Of a stretch of DNA of 64,000 nucleotides, positions 35,715-48,232 are shown one piece after another; position 1 is the first letter of the stretch, and each line of letters begins with the position of its first letter. Made by a program: the position numbers and the translations under genes. The notes beneath the pieces are model-generated. The model made no database searches, was not told the origin of the DNA, and worked only from the letters and a program-made list of their open reading frames with translations. The stretch is taken from assembly GCA_013397115.1 (NCBI GenBank), contig VWZW01002639.1, positions 248,001-312,000 of the forward strand, in the 5' to 3' direction. Origin of the DNA: Edolisoma coerulescens (Eukaryota; Chordata; Aves; Passeriformes; Campephagidae).

Positions 35715-35785
35715 ACAGAGTTATAAAATACCCTGAGTTGGAAAGGACCCACAAGGATCCCCAGAGTCCAGCTCCTGCAACTCCT
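35715..35785 (-). repeat. CR1 LINE 3' tail
   Basis: Plus-strand 'cacagagttataaaatacc', then 'ctgagttggaaaggacccac' and 'aaggatccccagagtcca', is the antisense of the CR1 tail whose sense form is tggactcgatgatccttgtg / ggtcccttccaactcaggat. That is the same subfamily as the copy at 48862-49215. It may extend further right but is not recognisable beyond about 35785. Confidence 0.8.
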
Positions 35786-37243
35786 TTCTGGTGAAAGGTT
35801 CACCAGCACAATTCACACCTTCAGAGCTTCTGCCACGAGCCCAGGCTGTGCCAAAATTCCCAGTGGTGTTGGGAGGATCTGAGCTTACCCTGGGCTGCCC
35901 TTGGGCTGGCTGTGGAGACCAGTGACACCAGCAGCAGGTCCCAGCTGTAGAGTTGCTAAAACCAGAAATTCCAACTTCCTGTAATGGGAATCTATGAACT
36001 GGAAACCCTGAAAAACGACAGAACCCCCACATCCAGCCTTTCCCCCAGACACAGCACCTCCAAAACCACACACGAGCGGTGGGATTAAACAGGAATAATA
36101 AACGCAGCGATATCATTGGGGCACAACTAACTCCAAACCAGCAGAGCAGCACAAATGCAGTGGAGAGGTCGGTCAGGGCAGCAGCTGCTGTGGTGCTCTG
36201 GCACGTTTGGAGAGGCAGGTAGAGCAGTTTGTCACCCTGGAGCCGCTCGGGCAGACACCGAGCGCGGATTTCCAATAAACGGAGACCTTCTGCCAGAGCT
36301 TATGTTGCTTTCTTCCCACTGCTGTTCTGGGATTTATCTGGAGTTCACAGGCTGCCTGAAGTGGCCACTAATCTTCCAGCAGCACACCGAGAGCGTTTGC
36401 AGCAGTGCAGCTGCCGAAGTCGTTCCCAACCAGGCACAGGAGCCAGCCAGGAGGATTTGGGGGGATTTTTCTGTGCCAACAGGTGAAAGAAGATTTCTTC
36501 CCAGCTGAAAATGTTGAGGAACAAATTTTGGCCTCAATTGAAGTGTGTCTCCTCACAGGAATTGAGCACAAACACAAACTTGAGTTTCCAGTTTGCTGCT
36601 GCTGCTGATGTTCCTATGCTGTCAGGAAAGGGATTTTGTGTGTGGATGGAATTGCAGTGAGAAACCACACACCTGGAAAAAAACCCTTATAGAATCAAAA
36701 TATGTGAGAAAGGCACCAAACAGAGGGAGAAATGCTTTCTCAGAACCCCCCGGGGAAGGCAGGATTAACTGGGTGGTTTTTTGTGTATTAGGGTGCTTTA
36801 TTTAGGGCTGCTGAGCATCTCCAGTTTGGTTTGTGGGTTGCACTCCAGAAAAACAGAGGGAAGCAGATTCCAGATCAGGCACCCTGTGTGCTGGGCTGCT
36901 GCTCAGCTTACCTGTACCCTTCCCTGTGCTTCCAGTCAGGATCTTCCTGTTGGCTGGGGATTTTTGGCCGGATAGAAGGGTTTTGCTCAAAGATGCAGTT
37001 TCCTGTAGCTGGGTGGTTGTTCCACAGCTCCTGGTGTGGGGAGTTCTTCACCTGCCACTGCCCTGGGGAAGAAAAGCAATAATTAGTAAAGGAGTGAACC
37101 ACGTGGGAGGATAATGAGACATTAATTCCCATCTGTGAAGCAAAAGAGGGGGTTTTGCCCCAGATCTGCGAGTGCAGAAGGAGGAGAAAGCCGCTCAGAG
37201 CACTTTTCAGAGCTGGACCTGCCGAGCTGCTCCTAAAATGTTA
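35786..37243. other. Intergenic DNA, no gene seen
   Basis: Unique sequence with a GC-richer part around 36140-36440 and a CTG run at about 36595-36608. No gene recognised. Confidence 0.55.
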
Positions 37244-37440
37244 CAAAATCATGGAACCATCAAGGCTGGAAAAGGGCTCTGAGATCATCAAGTCCAACCT
37301 TTGATTTTCCTCACTAACCCATGTCCCAGTGCCACGTCCACACCCCTTTGGACACTTCCAAGGATGGGGATCCACCACTGCCCTGGGCAGCTGTGCCAGC
37401 GCCTGACCCCCCTTTCCATGAGGAAAAATTTCCCAAGAAT
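37244..37440 (-). repeat. CR1 LINE 3' fragment
   Basis: Plus-strand 'caaaatcatggaaccatcaa', 'gagatcatcaagtccaacct', 'tggggatccaccactgccct' and 'cctttccatgaggaaaaatt' are antisense CR1, reading from the 3' terminus inward. It is related to the copies at 34381 and 39011. Confidence 0.9.
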
Positions 37441-39010
37441 CACAAAACCCCAGATCCCACAGCCACGGTCCAAGAGAGAAACCCAGCAGGTGTCAGGGGA
37501 ATGGGCAGAGGGAAGTTTCTTTTTCCAGTCCACTTCTGGCTATAAACCCAAGGACAAGGTGTGTGCAGCCACTCATCACCCCTCACTTGGTGCCAGGAGC
37601 AGCAGAAACCAGATGTGCTCAAAGAATTCTCCTTTCCTCATCCCAGCTTCCCACAGCCCAGCGTTCATTGCAGGTTTAGCAACAGAAAATTAGAAACGCA
37701 ATGTAATTAACCCAGAATATTCTTTATTTTCCTGCTGTAAATGGTAATAACAGCAAATTATGGTAAATAATTATGGGCTGCTTACAGCATTTCTGTAGAT
37801 AAGACAATGCACTTTTTCTTCTGATAAGATTTTAGAACTGTACTAACTATAGCTGGAGAGGTAAATTACTTTTCCCTTGGTTTCAACATAATGGGCTGTG
37901 CAGATAAAGGATTTTTGTGGGAATGTGAATGCTTCCAGATGTTTCCTGTATTTTCCTCATTGATTTAAACATAATCTTCACATGACTGTGCACAGGGAGT
38001 TCATGCAAGTTATGCACAAAAGGCACCAATGCACGGAAGCAAGGATTTGGAAGAACAAAATGTGGAATTTTATACCAGTTTTAAATGCAAATGATGATTT
38101 GATTGACTGTATCTAGCCAGAAACACTGCTAGGTATGAAACTCTGTGTTATTTCTGATATTGTGCCTGGAGAATTCAAATCTATAAAACTAATAAGCTGA
38201 TTGGAATGGTGCCAGCTTCAAGAGATGCACTCCAAAGTCAGGCTCTGGGTGCTTCTTGCCCAGTTTTAAGATTCTAAAGTTTACTGAATGATTTGCCTGG
38301 ATTCCAAGGTTTATTAAAGGATTGTAAAGATTTTCTTGGGGAAACAATCAAAAATTTAATCCAAATTCATGTACCCAGAAACAGAGACTCCCTCAAAGCA
38401 CAAATGTGTTTGGTCTGGGAGTGTGTTAACAGACAAATAACATTTTATGACACAAAGTTTCTTCAGTCCCAAGATATTTGAGTTGAAGGGATGAAAAAAG
38501 CAATTAATAGGATGATATTTCCCTTTTTTATTGCTAGGAATGCAGGCAATAAATCCCAACACCAGAGCAGAACACTTTGGAGGAAGGGTATTTCCAGGAG
38601 CAACACCAGCACCAAGCCCTAGGCTGAGCCCAGCCTGCAGGAACACGACGTGGAAATGCTTTTGAGAGCAGGCAGCTGCAAAGAGGAGCTATTTCTGGAT
38701 ATAATTACCACAAGGATATTCACAGTTTGGAAGGCTGGGCCTGTACCTGGTGTTTTACTGATGAATCAAACATATATGAAGAATATATATTTTTTTTTTC
38801 ACCATTTACGTGGATCGAGGTAAAACTTGTTATTCTTTTGAGCTCTTGCACTTGCACATGGGTGGGTGGTTGGCACCAGAACCCTTTTAGTCCCAGGCTT
38901 CCCTTTAAGCACACCCTTAAATCCCATTGGAATCCGAGAGGTTTCTGAGTGTGATTAAACCGAGTGTGTGCAACTGAGAGGGGCCTGGGCTTGGGGAGGT
39001 GTGGAATGTT
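37441..39010. other. Intergenic DNA, AT-rich, no gene seen
   Basis: Unique sequence. The portion 37690-38180 is AT-rich, without repeats or coding potential, and resembles conserved non-coding DNA in texture (for example 'ggtaaataattatgggctgc' near 37762). A T10 run lies at about 38789-38798. Confidence 0.5.
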
Positions 39011-39345
39011 ACAGAATCATGGAATTACTCAGGTTGGGAAAGATCTCCAAGGCCATGGAGTCCAAGCTGTGCCCCATCCCCACCTTGTCCCCAGCCCAGA
39101 GCTCTGAGTGCCACCTCCAGCCCTTCCTTGGACACCTCCAGGGATGGGCACTCCAAACCTCCCTGGGCAGTTCCAAGGCCTGACCTCCCTTTCCATGGAG
39201 AAATTCCTGCTGATGTCCACCCTGAGCCTCCCCTGAGGCCGTTCCCTCTCCTCCTGTCCCTGTTCCCTGGGAGCAGAGCCCGACCCCCCCGGCTGCCCCC
39301 TCCTGTCAGGGACTTGTGCAGAGCCACAAGGTGCCCCCTTAGAGC
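39011..39345 (-). repeat. CR1 LINE 3' fragment
   Basis: Plus-strand 'acagaatcatggaattactc', 'atctccaaggccatggagtc', 'ggacacctccagggatgggc', 'cctttccatggagaaattcc' and 'gggacttgtgcagagccaca' are a well preserved antisense CR1. At about 335 bases it is the longest minus-strand copy in the window and keeps sequence that is lost from the copy at 37244. The overlapping minus-strand open frames come from CR1 non-coding sequence. Confidence 0.92.
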
Positions 39346-40023
39346 TTTTATGTTCCACAGAACCTGAAGCAGACAAAATTCAGGTTGGTGTTTGAAGACT
39401 ATTTTGTTAAACACGCATTTCCCATCCATGTTGAATGGATTACCTGCAAAACACTCATAAAACATAGCAGGAATAAAGAATATAGTTTTCAATGAAAGTT
39501 GGTAGCCAATCCCTCCTGATTTTAGATAGGAAACCCATCCTGAAAATTTGATAGTTTCACAAAAAAAAATCAAAGGAACGCCATTCTGTTAAACTGGTGA
39601 TTTACCAGTTAGAAGAAAGCACTGCAATGTGATTTGAAAGTTCATAATAAACTTTGTACATTGTTTGAAATGAGATGTGAATTAGGCTGTGATAGAAAAG
39701 CAGCCTTTACCAACTTTTACTTGAAATATTCTAGTCTCAACTAAAGTTTCCAGAAGCACTGAGGGGGTGTTGTGGAGAGCAGGGGGAGCCAGGGTTGGCT
39801 CCAGGATTTATGGTCCCCAAATCCAGCTCTTCTTACAACCCAATTTTCCTTCCTGAGGGTGTTTGATTGGGCTCTGACCCCACTCCCAGCAGCACCCTCA
39901 CCTGACACCACTAATTCCAGCAGTTTTCAGACATGACAGCAGCATCTTCAAGGAGGGGTTTTACTTCTAAATCAGTTTTTAGACAGATTTGAGATAATTC
40001 TGGCACTTATTTGCAATTACAGG
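39346..40023. other. Intergenic DNA, no gene seen
   Basis: Unique sequence between two CR1 pieces. No gene recognised. Confidence 0.6.
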
Positions 40024-40085
40024 GGTTAAGGGCTGGACTCAGTGAACCCACAGCTCTTCTCCAACCTTAATGATTCTGTGATTTT
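40024..40085 (+). repeat. CR1 LINE 3' tail
   Basis: 'gttaagggctggactcagtg', then 'cttctccaaccttaatgatt' and 'ctgtgatttta', is the last sixty bases of a CR1 element of the ggactcgatgatct type. It is the shortest plus-strand copy in the window. Confidence 0.82.
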
Positions 40086-43000
40086 ATATTCACGAGAATG
40101 TTTTAATAACTCCTTGTGAATATCTCTGCTGATATGAGGACAACAGAGCGATGTTTCTGCTTTAGAACAACCAAAACTTTGTTTTGAGGGGTTCACTGAG
40201 CACAGAGAGGGATGCAAGCAGAACAAGGAGATGTGCAAGGGTTTGACTCGCTGACCTCCTGGTAGGCCCCAGCCATGAGCCAAGAGGATATTGGCAAACA
40301 CTGCTAAGCACAAAACAAAGTCATAATCTTTGTAAGGATGTCCATGCACTTCTAAACCTGTGGGGTCTGGGAAACCACAAAGTGATTGTGAATACAGAGC
40401 TCCCAGGTTAATAGCTGGAAATCAAACGCATCAGGAAGCCCGGCCGGAAGACGCCGATGAGAAACCATCTCTGTTCCTTTGGAAACAGCAATACTTCAGA
40501 TAAAAGGGGAGCACGTTTTAGAGTGGAGATGAATCTAACTTCCAAATCAAACATGAAGTGAATATCGAGAAGAACAGCAGGGAAAGCAGTTTTGATTGCC
40601 TTCCCGAGTTCAATATCTGAACTTTAAAAATAAGTTGTTTCTTTTGTTTGCATTGATGGCTCCACAGTAAAATAAAAACTCAGGATTTCCTGGCTTTTCA
40701 TAGTCTGCATCATTTTTTGTATCTGATTTGCCGTTATGAGGTTGGGGTTTTTTTTCCTAAGGCAATGCTCTCTGTTTCAACATTATTGACATAAGGCAGA
40801 GCTTATCTGACATAAAACCTGCACAGCAGCTCCAGAACATGAGGAGAGCTGTCATGGGGTGTCCTTCAGCCTCATCCACAGGTTAAAAAGGAACGAGGCA
40901 GGACAGCAGTGATGTCCCAGGTGTGCCATGAAGGGACCCCAGCCAGGGACAACCCAGCCCCTGTTTTTTCCTGCCTGGGTTTCACACCCCTCTGTCATGG
41001 TCTGTGCTCCTCTTTTATCATCCCAATGACCCCATCCAGGTTTTAGCAGCTTCTCCTTACACAAACCCCACAGCAACAACCACACAGGAATCTCCTTCCC
41101 CTCTTTCTGCTTTACAGGCAAAACATGATTTGTGGGACTGATGCAAAATGTGCATCAATCATGCCTAAAATATTGCAGAGGAATGGGAAACAAGTTCCTG
41201 AATTCTTGATCTTTGTCTTGATCATGGATAACTTTATGCAGTAGAAACAAAACACCCTTCATATCACTCATCCAAGCCCTACAAAAGCCAAGAAAATATT
41301 TAAACCTGGTGTCTTTGGTATTTTCCTCTTGAAATCATCTGGCCTTTAAGGGGAAAAGCTGTCAATATCTTCAGAAAAAATAGAATTTCACGGTATCATG
41401 GAATTAATTCAGAAGATGTGACTCTGATTTCTCAGCAGTGATTTCTTGTTTTTCTTCCCATGGTGACACTGAGACATTATTCCTGGAGAAATAGGACTGA
41501 AGAGGACACTTTTTGTTTGTCCATAGCGCAGGTATTTTTTATTAGCTGGTTAATAATTGTTGTCTCCCAAAGATGAACAAAATGTTCTCTCATAAGTGCC
41601 AGGACAGAGTGAAGCAAGGGTTGTTTGCTCAGGTGAGAAGATTTTACTGCTCTTTCTTTCTTAACTTCAGGGAAGGAGGACAACACACTTCCTTCAAGCT
41701 TGGCTGGATTTGAAATTATCGTCATGCTTCCTCTGGCTCAGCATCCTCCTGGGCTGTTCTGAGTGACATCTTCATTTTAGGTGGATTATGGAGCCTATTT
41801 CATGCAAATGCAACAGATTCTAGTTGCCTTTGGTGCAGCAATCCTCGGCCAGCAAATTCCCCTCTCAAAGGCTGGCAAACACGGAAAAATGTGGTTTTTC
41901 CACGGGAGGAGCTGGCAGAGGGGGAGGGAGCAGGGAGGGAATGCTGGAGCATCTCTGGTGGGTGGGAGAGCAAAGCCTAATCCCTGGAATACCCAGAAAA
42001 AATGATCAGGAGAAGGAAAGCAGGAGGTGTTAGCCAGAGCTGAGGTGGTGTGTGCACAGGCAGCAGCAGGTAGGACACGAGGAGTGCTGTGATTTGAGGG
42101 ATTTATGACTTAAAAAATCCTTTTGGAGTAAAATAACCAAGTTCAGGAAGTGTCTTGGCTGAGATGAACTTTCTTTTCTCCCCTGATGCCTCATTTCTGA
42201 TGGAATGAAGGTGGAATTGTAGAAGCCCTTTGAAAGCTCAGCTGTTTGCGACAGGCAAGGCCTCCATTTCATTTCCAATTGTTGACCATCAGATTAAAGT
42301 GGGATTAGATGGGCTCTGACTGGGATGAAATGGTTTTCCATCCAATCCCTTTCTCATGTTTCCTTCATTCAAAGCTTGGCTGCACTGGACATGCACATAT
42401 TCTGTCTACATCTCTCTATATCTCAGTCACCTGGCTTTTAGAGCCGACTTTATCTATTTTTCATATTCATTTCTCGGTAGCACTCGTGAGTCCATTAGAG
42501 TATCTAATTCTCCTTGGCCAGGAAAAGCAACCTGTGCTCCCATTTCCATCCCACACACACTGACAGCATCACTCAGCTCACACCAGTCCCACGGCTGGAC
42601 CTGGCAGCTATTGGAGAAGTTTTATGTGATCACAACAAAAGCAGTTGTGAAAGACCAGAGTAGCATTCAAATGCTAGAAAAGCATCACAACCACCCTTGT
42701 TTTCTAGCTGGCAAAAGAAAAGCAAACATGAGCTTGCTCTAATGAGAATATAAGATAATGTCTTATTAAAAGATATGTGGCCACCATCCCGCCCACAACC
42801 TAATTTACTTCTGTCTGACGACTACTTAGCATTCATTTATTGCTTCTCTCAATTTTTTTCAAAGGAAAAAGCCTCAAGATCAAGAGGTGCTGTCAGATTG
42901 GGCTGCTGAGGCAAAACATGAAATTGGAATGCTGGAAGAATCTGGACTGGGCACTGTAAGACTCACTTGAAGGTACTTGGCTACTGTCAGGAAGGCAAAA

Positions 43001-46000
43001 ATTAATTGGTAAGAGAACAACAAGCACAGGGACGGTCACCTGCTGCCTCTCTTGCTGCTCTGGCTCCGTGTCACAGAACTGTGAGACCTGGAGAATGGGT
43101 CCTTATTGCTGGTGCCCCTCCCTGGAGAAGAAGAACGATATCAGAGAGCCCTGGGGGTGGCAGGAGCTCAGGGCTGCAGAGCCCAGCGGCTGCGCACCAA
43201 GGATAGCCTCAAACCAGGCTCTCCCATCACCCTGCCTCCCCCAGGAGCTGTTTCCAGCCTTTGCCAAACCACATAAATCAGCGACTGCCACATGAACAGA
43301 TCAGCATTTCTCAGCTTTCTTCCACGGGAGGAGGCACCACCTCTAGGAATGTCTCCAGAGAGACAGAATTCCTCCTTCTCCTCAGCAACAGCTCCGCCAA
43401 AGCCTCACTTTTCACCGCCATCTTCTAAAACAGGCCTTGAAAAAACATTTTCCCAGAGTCAGATACATGATCAGTCGCGGCTGCTGCGATAAGGGACATA
43501 TATGAAATTGTTATCACATAGATTTTGGTAATATCGTGCACATTTTTAGCTTGTGACCTATATTTCACCAACATATGCAATGTGACACATGCCACCAGAA
43601 ATTAGCCATGTCGTTATGAGCAGATAAAGAACGTGACACACACCATTAACACGTGTCAAAAGCCATTACCATCCTCCTCCATTAAAGCTGCCCGAGCACT
43701 TCCAAAACGAGGACACCCAGGCCCTTTAAAAACGTGGAGTTTGGGTGGTACACCTTTAATTTTGTCTTCTGGGGGCTCCTGGCTAAATCCTGTGTCGTTA
43801 TTCCATGTTCCTGGTTCGCTGCCATAGCAGGGAGTCTTTCCTGGAATACATGGTCAGGGAAGTGGCAGCAGAGGAGCACGTTCCTGGTAGCACTTGGCAC
43901 ATGCCGCTGGGATTTATGGAGATTAAGATGCAGAATGAGCTGATAATGCAATGCAAAGTATCTCCCAGCCCTGAATCTGAAGCAGAAAATGTAGCAGTCT
44001 TGTTTTTCCTTTCACTGAGTCTTTCGGGAAGTCTCGAACTTTGCTTTTCTTCCCCAGAAAAAGCAGGTGATCCATTTCTCACTTTCTCCCTTCTCACTAC
44101 AAAGTAATTAATTAAAATTAAATTCCGGGAAGTGTTAAAGGGTTTGCAGCAACAACATGTGTTAATATCTCCGGTGCTATCAGAGTCATCTCCACTTTAA
44201 AGAGGCTCTTTGTTACTAGGAAAAAGTGGATAAAAAGCACTTTCAAGCCAAAGCAGCTCGTTTGGAAGGGCTTTGTTATCTGGGTATTAGAGAAACCGCC
44301 TTATGATGACTCAAACGGGGGTTTAACAAGGAATAATGGTGTGTACATATCTATATTTGTTATTAGGGGAATCATAACACTTTGAGGGTCACATGAGGAT
44401 GTGCAGAGGGGACCTCTGAGCCTGCACAGCCAGGCAGGGGACACGGGGGACACACACACAGGCAGGGGACACTGCCCAGTTTGGCACCTGGACCTGATGA
44501 GGATGTGTTGTGACACCCTTGTTCTGCCCTATCCTCTCCCATTTTTCACCTTCAAAAAACCCCTTTTTGGACTTGGGAAGTTTTTTTTCTTGCTCTTTCC
44601 AAATTCCAGGGAGGGAAACACAAGGCTGCAAAGCTCCTCGAGGTGGCTGGTGTAGGAACGCTGTGACAACCAGCCACATCCTTGGGCTGGGGAGTTCCTG
44701 GGATCCCCTGGGATGCAGGGGAAGGGGTCACGGCTGGGCTCTTTGTGCAGAAGGTGGCAGAACGAATGAGCATCTGTCGTGTCGAGCTGGAGGGCCGCGG
44801 GGAGAAGAATCTTAAAAGCTTTGTCAACGTCAATTTGCTTCCAGCTCTCCCCGCTGCGGAGGCAGGGGTGTCTTCAGAGCCGTCCTGTGGAACTCCCCGT
44901 GCCGAGATCTCATGCTCTATTTACCCCTGGTGACTGCCAGGCTTTGATTCATTAGTGCAGACAAACTGATTTCCTTCCGCAGCCCGACCCGAGGAGCCGT
45001 GTTTTCTGCACACACACTCTCAAAACACATCCTAGAAAACCCCGAAATGGGAAATGCTCCCATCACGCTTGCTGGAAAAGTCTTGTTCTCTCCTGGCACA
45101 TTGATCTCTCTCCCACTGCTTTTGTTTCCCTCGTTAGCATCCACGAGGAGTGGAGCACAGGCAGGATGTGCCTGTCAGAGTGGCAGGCTGGAAAAGCTGT
45201 GATTAAAAATTATGTTGCTCATTAGTCATCGCAAATCAAGCCGAGGACAACGCTCTCTCTGGCCAATTTGTAAACAAACATCCTGCTCAACCTGGGTTCT
45301 CTTTAAGGGAGAGAGCAGGAGAGCAGCTCATAAATAAATAACTCCCTAATTCTGCAGGAGACACAGGCTCAGGGCAGCTTACTGGGTGAATAAATATTCC
45401 ATAATTTCATTTTCTACAAAATTGCCTCCTACAAATTTGGGTTTCAGATATCCCTAATGCCAATAATGATGCATAAATATTTGATGCAGGTGAGAGCAGT
45501 GTATGTGTGTGTGTGTCTGGGTGTGATCCATGCCTGTTCTCATGTGGACAGAGAATTATCATTAAAAGTAACAAATTAGTACCCTGAGAATACTGTCAAG
45601 AACATCACATGAGTGCAAAAACGCCCTCAACCTCAAGACAGATGAATGTTCCTCTTCCATTCGTGAGTTCCCAATGTGAAAAAGTGTCAGTGTTACAAAA
45701 AAAGGCATTTCCAGTATAATTCCTGCATATTTTCTCCTCCACAAACATCACTTTGGCTCTCTTGGGCAGCTGCAGGTTTAGGAAAGGCTTTGAATCAGTC
45801 CCAGAACTCCCTCACGTGCGTGAATTAACATTCCTGGCCACGGAGCAGCGGAGTTCAGACACCAGCCCGTGCCTCAGAGAAGAACATTTCCTCAGACTTC
45901 CATCAGGGTTAAAACGAGCGGCTGGTGGCACAGCAGCACGGACATTCCTGCCCTGAGCTCCCTGGAGAACAGCTGATTGTCAGGGAAGAGAGAACACAGA

Positions 46001-46075
46001 TTCCATTTGATGTTGTGTTTGTGAGGTGCTCAATGGGTTGAGCAAGTGCCAGGGAGGCAGGGCTGGGTCCTCACC
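40086..46075. other. Intergenic DNA, no gene or CR1 seen
   Basis: A 6-kb stretch that I read as free of recognisable CR1 and LTR copies. A short string at 41390-41415 ('ggtatcatggaattaattca') hints at a degraded CR1 tail but is not enough to call. A stretch at 43490-43690 is AT-rich and looks like conserved non-coding DNA. Short CA and TG runs occur at about 44450-44460 and 45503-45515. A G/C-rich part at 44390-44920 holds overlapping open frames on both strands without domains. Confidence 0.55.
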
Positions 46076-46138
46076 CTGTCACCTTCTCTGTGTCCCCATC
46101 CTGTCACCTTCTCTGTGTCCCCATCCTGTCACCTTCTC
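46076..46138. repeat. 25-bp minisatellite, 2.5 copies
   Basis: The unit 'ctgtcaccttctctgtgtcc' plus CCATC occupies 46076-46100 and is repeated identically at 46101-46125. A partial third copy runs to 46138. Perfect identity of the first two copies points to a recent duplication. Confidence 0.93.
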
Positions 46139-46640
46139 AGTGAGCGGATCTGGATCCTGCCAAGGGATCCTGAACTCACAGTGCAGCCGTTTCCCAGTTG
46201 GAAAAAGGGCTCTGGATCTGGTTCGGAGCACAGGAATCACCACGTGGCCGATCTCCCCCATGTCCTGTCCTCTCTGTGATGGAGACCAGAACAAAACCTG
46301 GGAAAACGCACTGCCAGGGTCTCCAGCCAACAGGAGAACGTGCTCCCATGGAAATATCCCTCCTTTCTGCTGGGAATTTGAGGCTGTTAGCAGCCAGAAG
46401 CAGGACAGTTTAGGAATTAACCTATCTCAGTCGTTCCCAGCCCCATGGAGAGCACTGTTAGAACCTTGGCTGAACGTTCCGGATGGATTTAGCGACAGGG
46501 ACAGAGGGATGGTGACATGGGACTGAAGGAGAGGGGACACAGCTCCTGCCTGAGCACTAAGAGAATATTAATTTCCTTTCTTGTTTCCTGGTCTTTTAGA
46601 AGCAATAAATGCTCTGTGATCTGTAAATTATGAGTGCTAC
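46139..46640. other. Intergenic DNA, no gene seen
   Basis: Unique sequence following the minisatellite. The long plus frame 46026-46526 runs through the minisatellite and has no domain, so it is not called. Confidence 0.6.
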
Positions 46641-46692
46641 GTGATAAAGGTGGAAGGGACCTTTAAGACCATCTAGTTCCAACCTCCAACAG
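46641..46692 (-). repeat. CR1 LINE 3' tail
   Basis: 'ggtggaagggacctttaaga', then 'ccatctagttccaacctcc', is the antisense of a CR1 tail with the sense form ctagatggtcttaaaggtcc. Recognisable only over about fifty bases. Confidence 0.8.
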
Positions 46693-48117
46693 ACTTTTCA
46701 AACTCTTTCCAAACTTACTGGTCAAACAAACAAAAATTCACCCCATTTCTACCAAATTCAGTTCTTTAAATCCTCTGCAAATCTGAAGTAACTCAAATTA
46801 CAAAACTGAGAACTTACCCAGCTTCTTGAAAAAATGTCTTGGACAGATTTGTAATGTTTTTGCCCTTTTCATTATTTGCATAACACAAATGGTTAATGTA
46901 ATCTGCAAAAAAAAATATGGGAATGTATTAAATACATACAGGCCATAGCACAATTTCAGAAAATTAAGGCTGCACTACCAAATATGAAATCAAGGTAATC
47001 TGAAATTCAACTTTTATCCTTTAAAGTACTCCCAGTTCTTCCAAATTCACAAATTTGGATGTCTTGTATTCAACCATTTATATAATTAATAAAAATATTG
47101 AGTACTACTCCTACAAATTCCCACTTGATGTGTCCTTTCCCTTTTGACAAGGGAACATGGATTCTTTGTTTGTCTAATGAGTTTTGCAGCCAACTCCCGC
47201 ATCACCAGACAATTCTCTCTAAAAACTTAATAAATATCAAATTACTAAATTATAGGAAAGGTCAAGAATGGGGAAACTTGTAGCAAATAGAAGTTTGCAA
47301 TATTTTTATTGGTCCTGATTCCTCAAAGAGCCATTCCTTTGCTGAATTATATCTCAAAATGATTGCTTGGGTGCTTTAAGTCCATACTGAAATAATTTTA
47401 GAGATTAACCCAGCATTAAAATATGAGTATTTTGAGAATATTGCCTAAAATCCAGGGCAAAATACTCGGCGAAAATATTATAAATAGTAAGGACTGCAAA
47501 CCAGTGATTTCAATAACGATAAGTGATGTTAATTACAGTGGCAAATCTTCCTTCATCAGCTGTATTCTCCTGGTGTTGAAGTGAGGGATGTTTTATTTTG
47601 AGGATAAAACTCCACTGCTTCCCTAAATAGCAGTGGGTGAGAGATGAGCTGGGGGTGCTGATAAGCTCCTCATTAAAACGAATGTATTGATGATAGCATT
47701 GTGTGTAAAGACAACCCAACATACAGGCAGCCGGATGATAGATAATTTAAACAGTTCTCACTTCACAAACCTGACAACTGAACAAATATAATTGATTCGT
47801 GCATTGCAATATTCATTCCATTAGTCAGAATATACATCCAAAATTGAAGGTGCCAATCAAATCAAATGAACGCGTGTTTTCACGGAGCGCCGCAATGCCT
47901 TTTATTAAACCCAGTGAAAAAAAAAAAATCAATCACTATTTTTGGCTTCAGACTCAGCGAGAGTGTGACTCCTGCAAGTTATTCGGCAATAAATATACAT
48001 GTTTGTTTTACTCATGCTAGAAAATTACTCGGGCTACCTTTGATCTTTTTAATGTGTAAGAAAATAAGCAATTTATGCTAGCAGGGTCTATAAACACTTT
48101 AAACAAATAGTTTCCCT
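46693..48117. other. AT-rich DNA, possible conserved non-coding element at 47760-48117
   Basis: No gene and no repeat recognised. The part 47760-48117 is unique AT-rich sequence that also contains isolated CpG-bearing words ('gaacgcgtgttttcacggag' near 47869). That mixture is often kept in constrained vertebrate non-coding DNA and is lost elsewhere by CpG decay. The inference rests on texture only. Confidence 0.35.
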
Positions 48118-48232
48118 GACGTATAGGTACAGGAGATAGTACTGATTCTCACTTACACCAATTTTACGCTCCATTGGTTTCACTGAGAGTTACTCTTGAT
48201 TTACACCGGAGCAGAAGAGGCTGGAGCAGCCC
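48118..48232 (+). repeat. Ancient sauropsid interspersed repeat
   Basis: 'gattctcacttacaccaatt', 'ttacgctccattggtttcac', 'gagttactcttgatttacac' and 'cggagcagaag' match my memory of an old element found across turtles, crocodilians and birds: acttacaccagtgtaa, then cattgacttcaatggagttactcctgatttacac. The two flanking tacacc/ttacac words give it a loosely inverted-repeat layout, as in non-autonomous DNA transposons. I cannot assign a family name with certainty. Confidence 0.45.

Noticed and set aside
39025..39573. 182- and 115-codon minus-strand frames
   Set aside because: Most of the sequence is CR1 3' non-coding DNA, which is GC-rich and often open by chance; it does not match CR1 ORF2.
41390..41415. 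Possible CR1 tail
   Set aside because: Only about twenty bases resemble the terminal 'atcatggaatt' words, with no following CR1 sequence.
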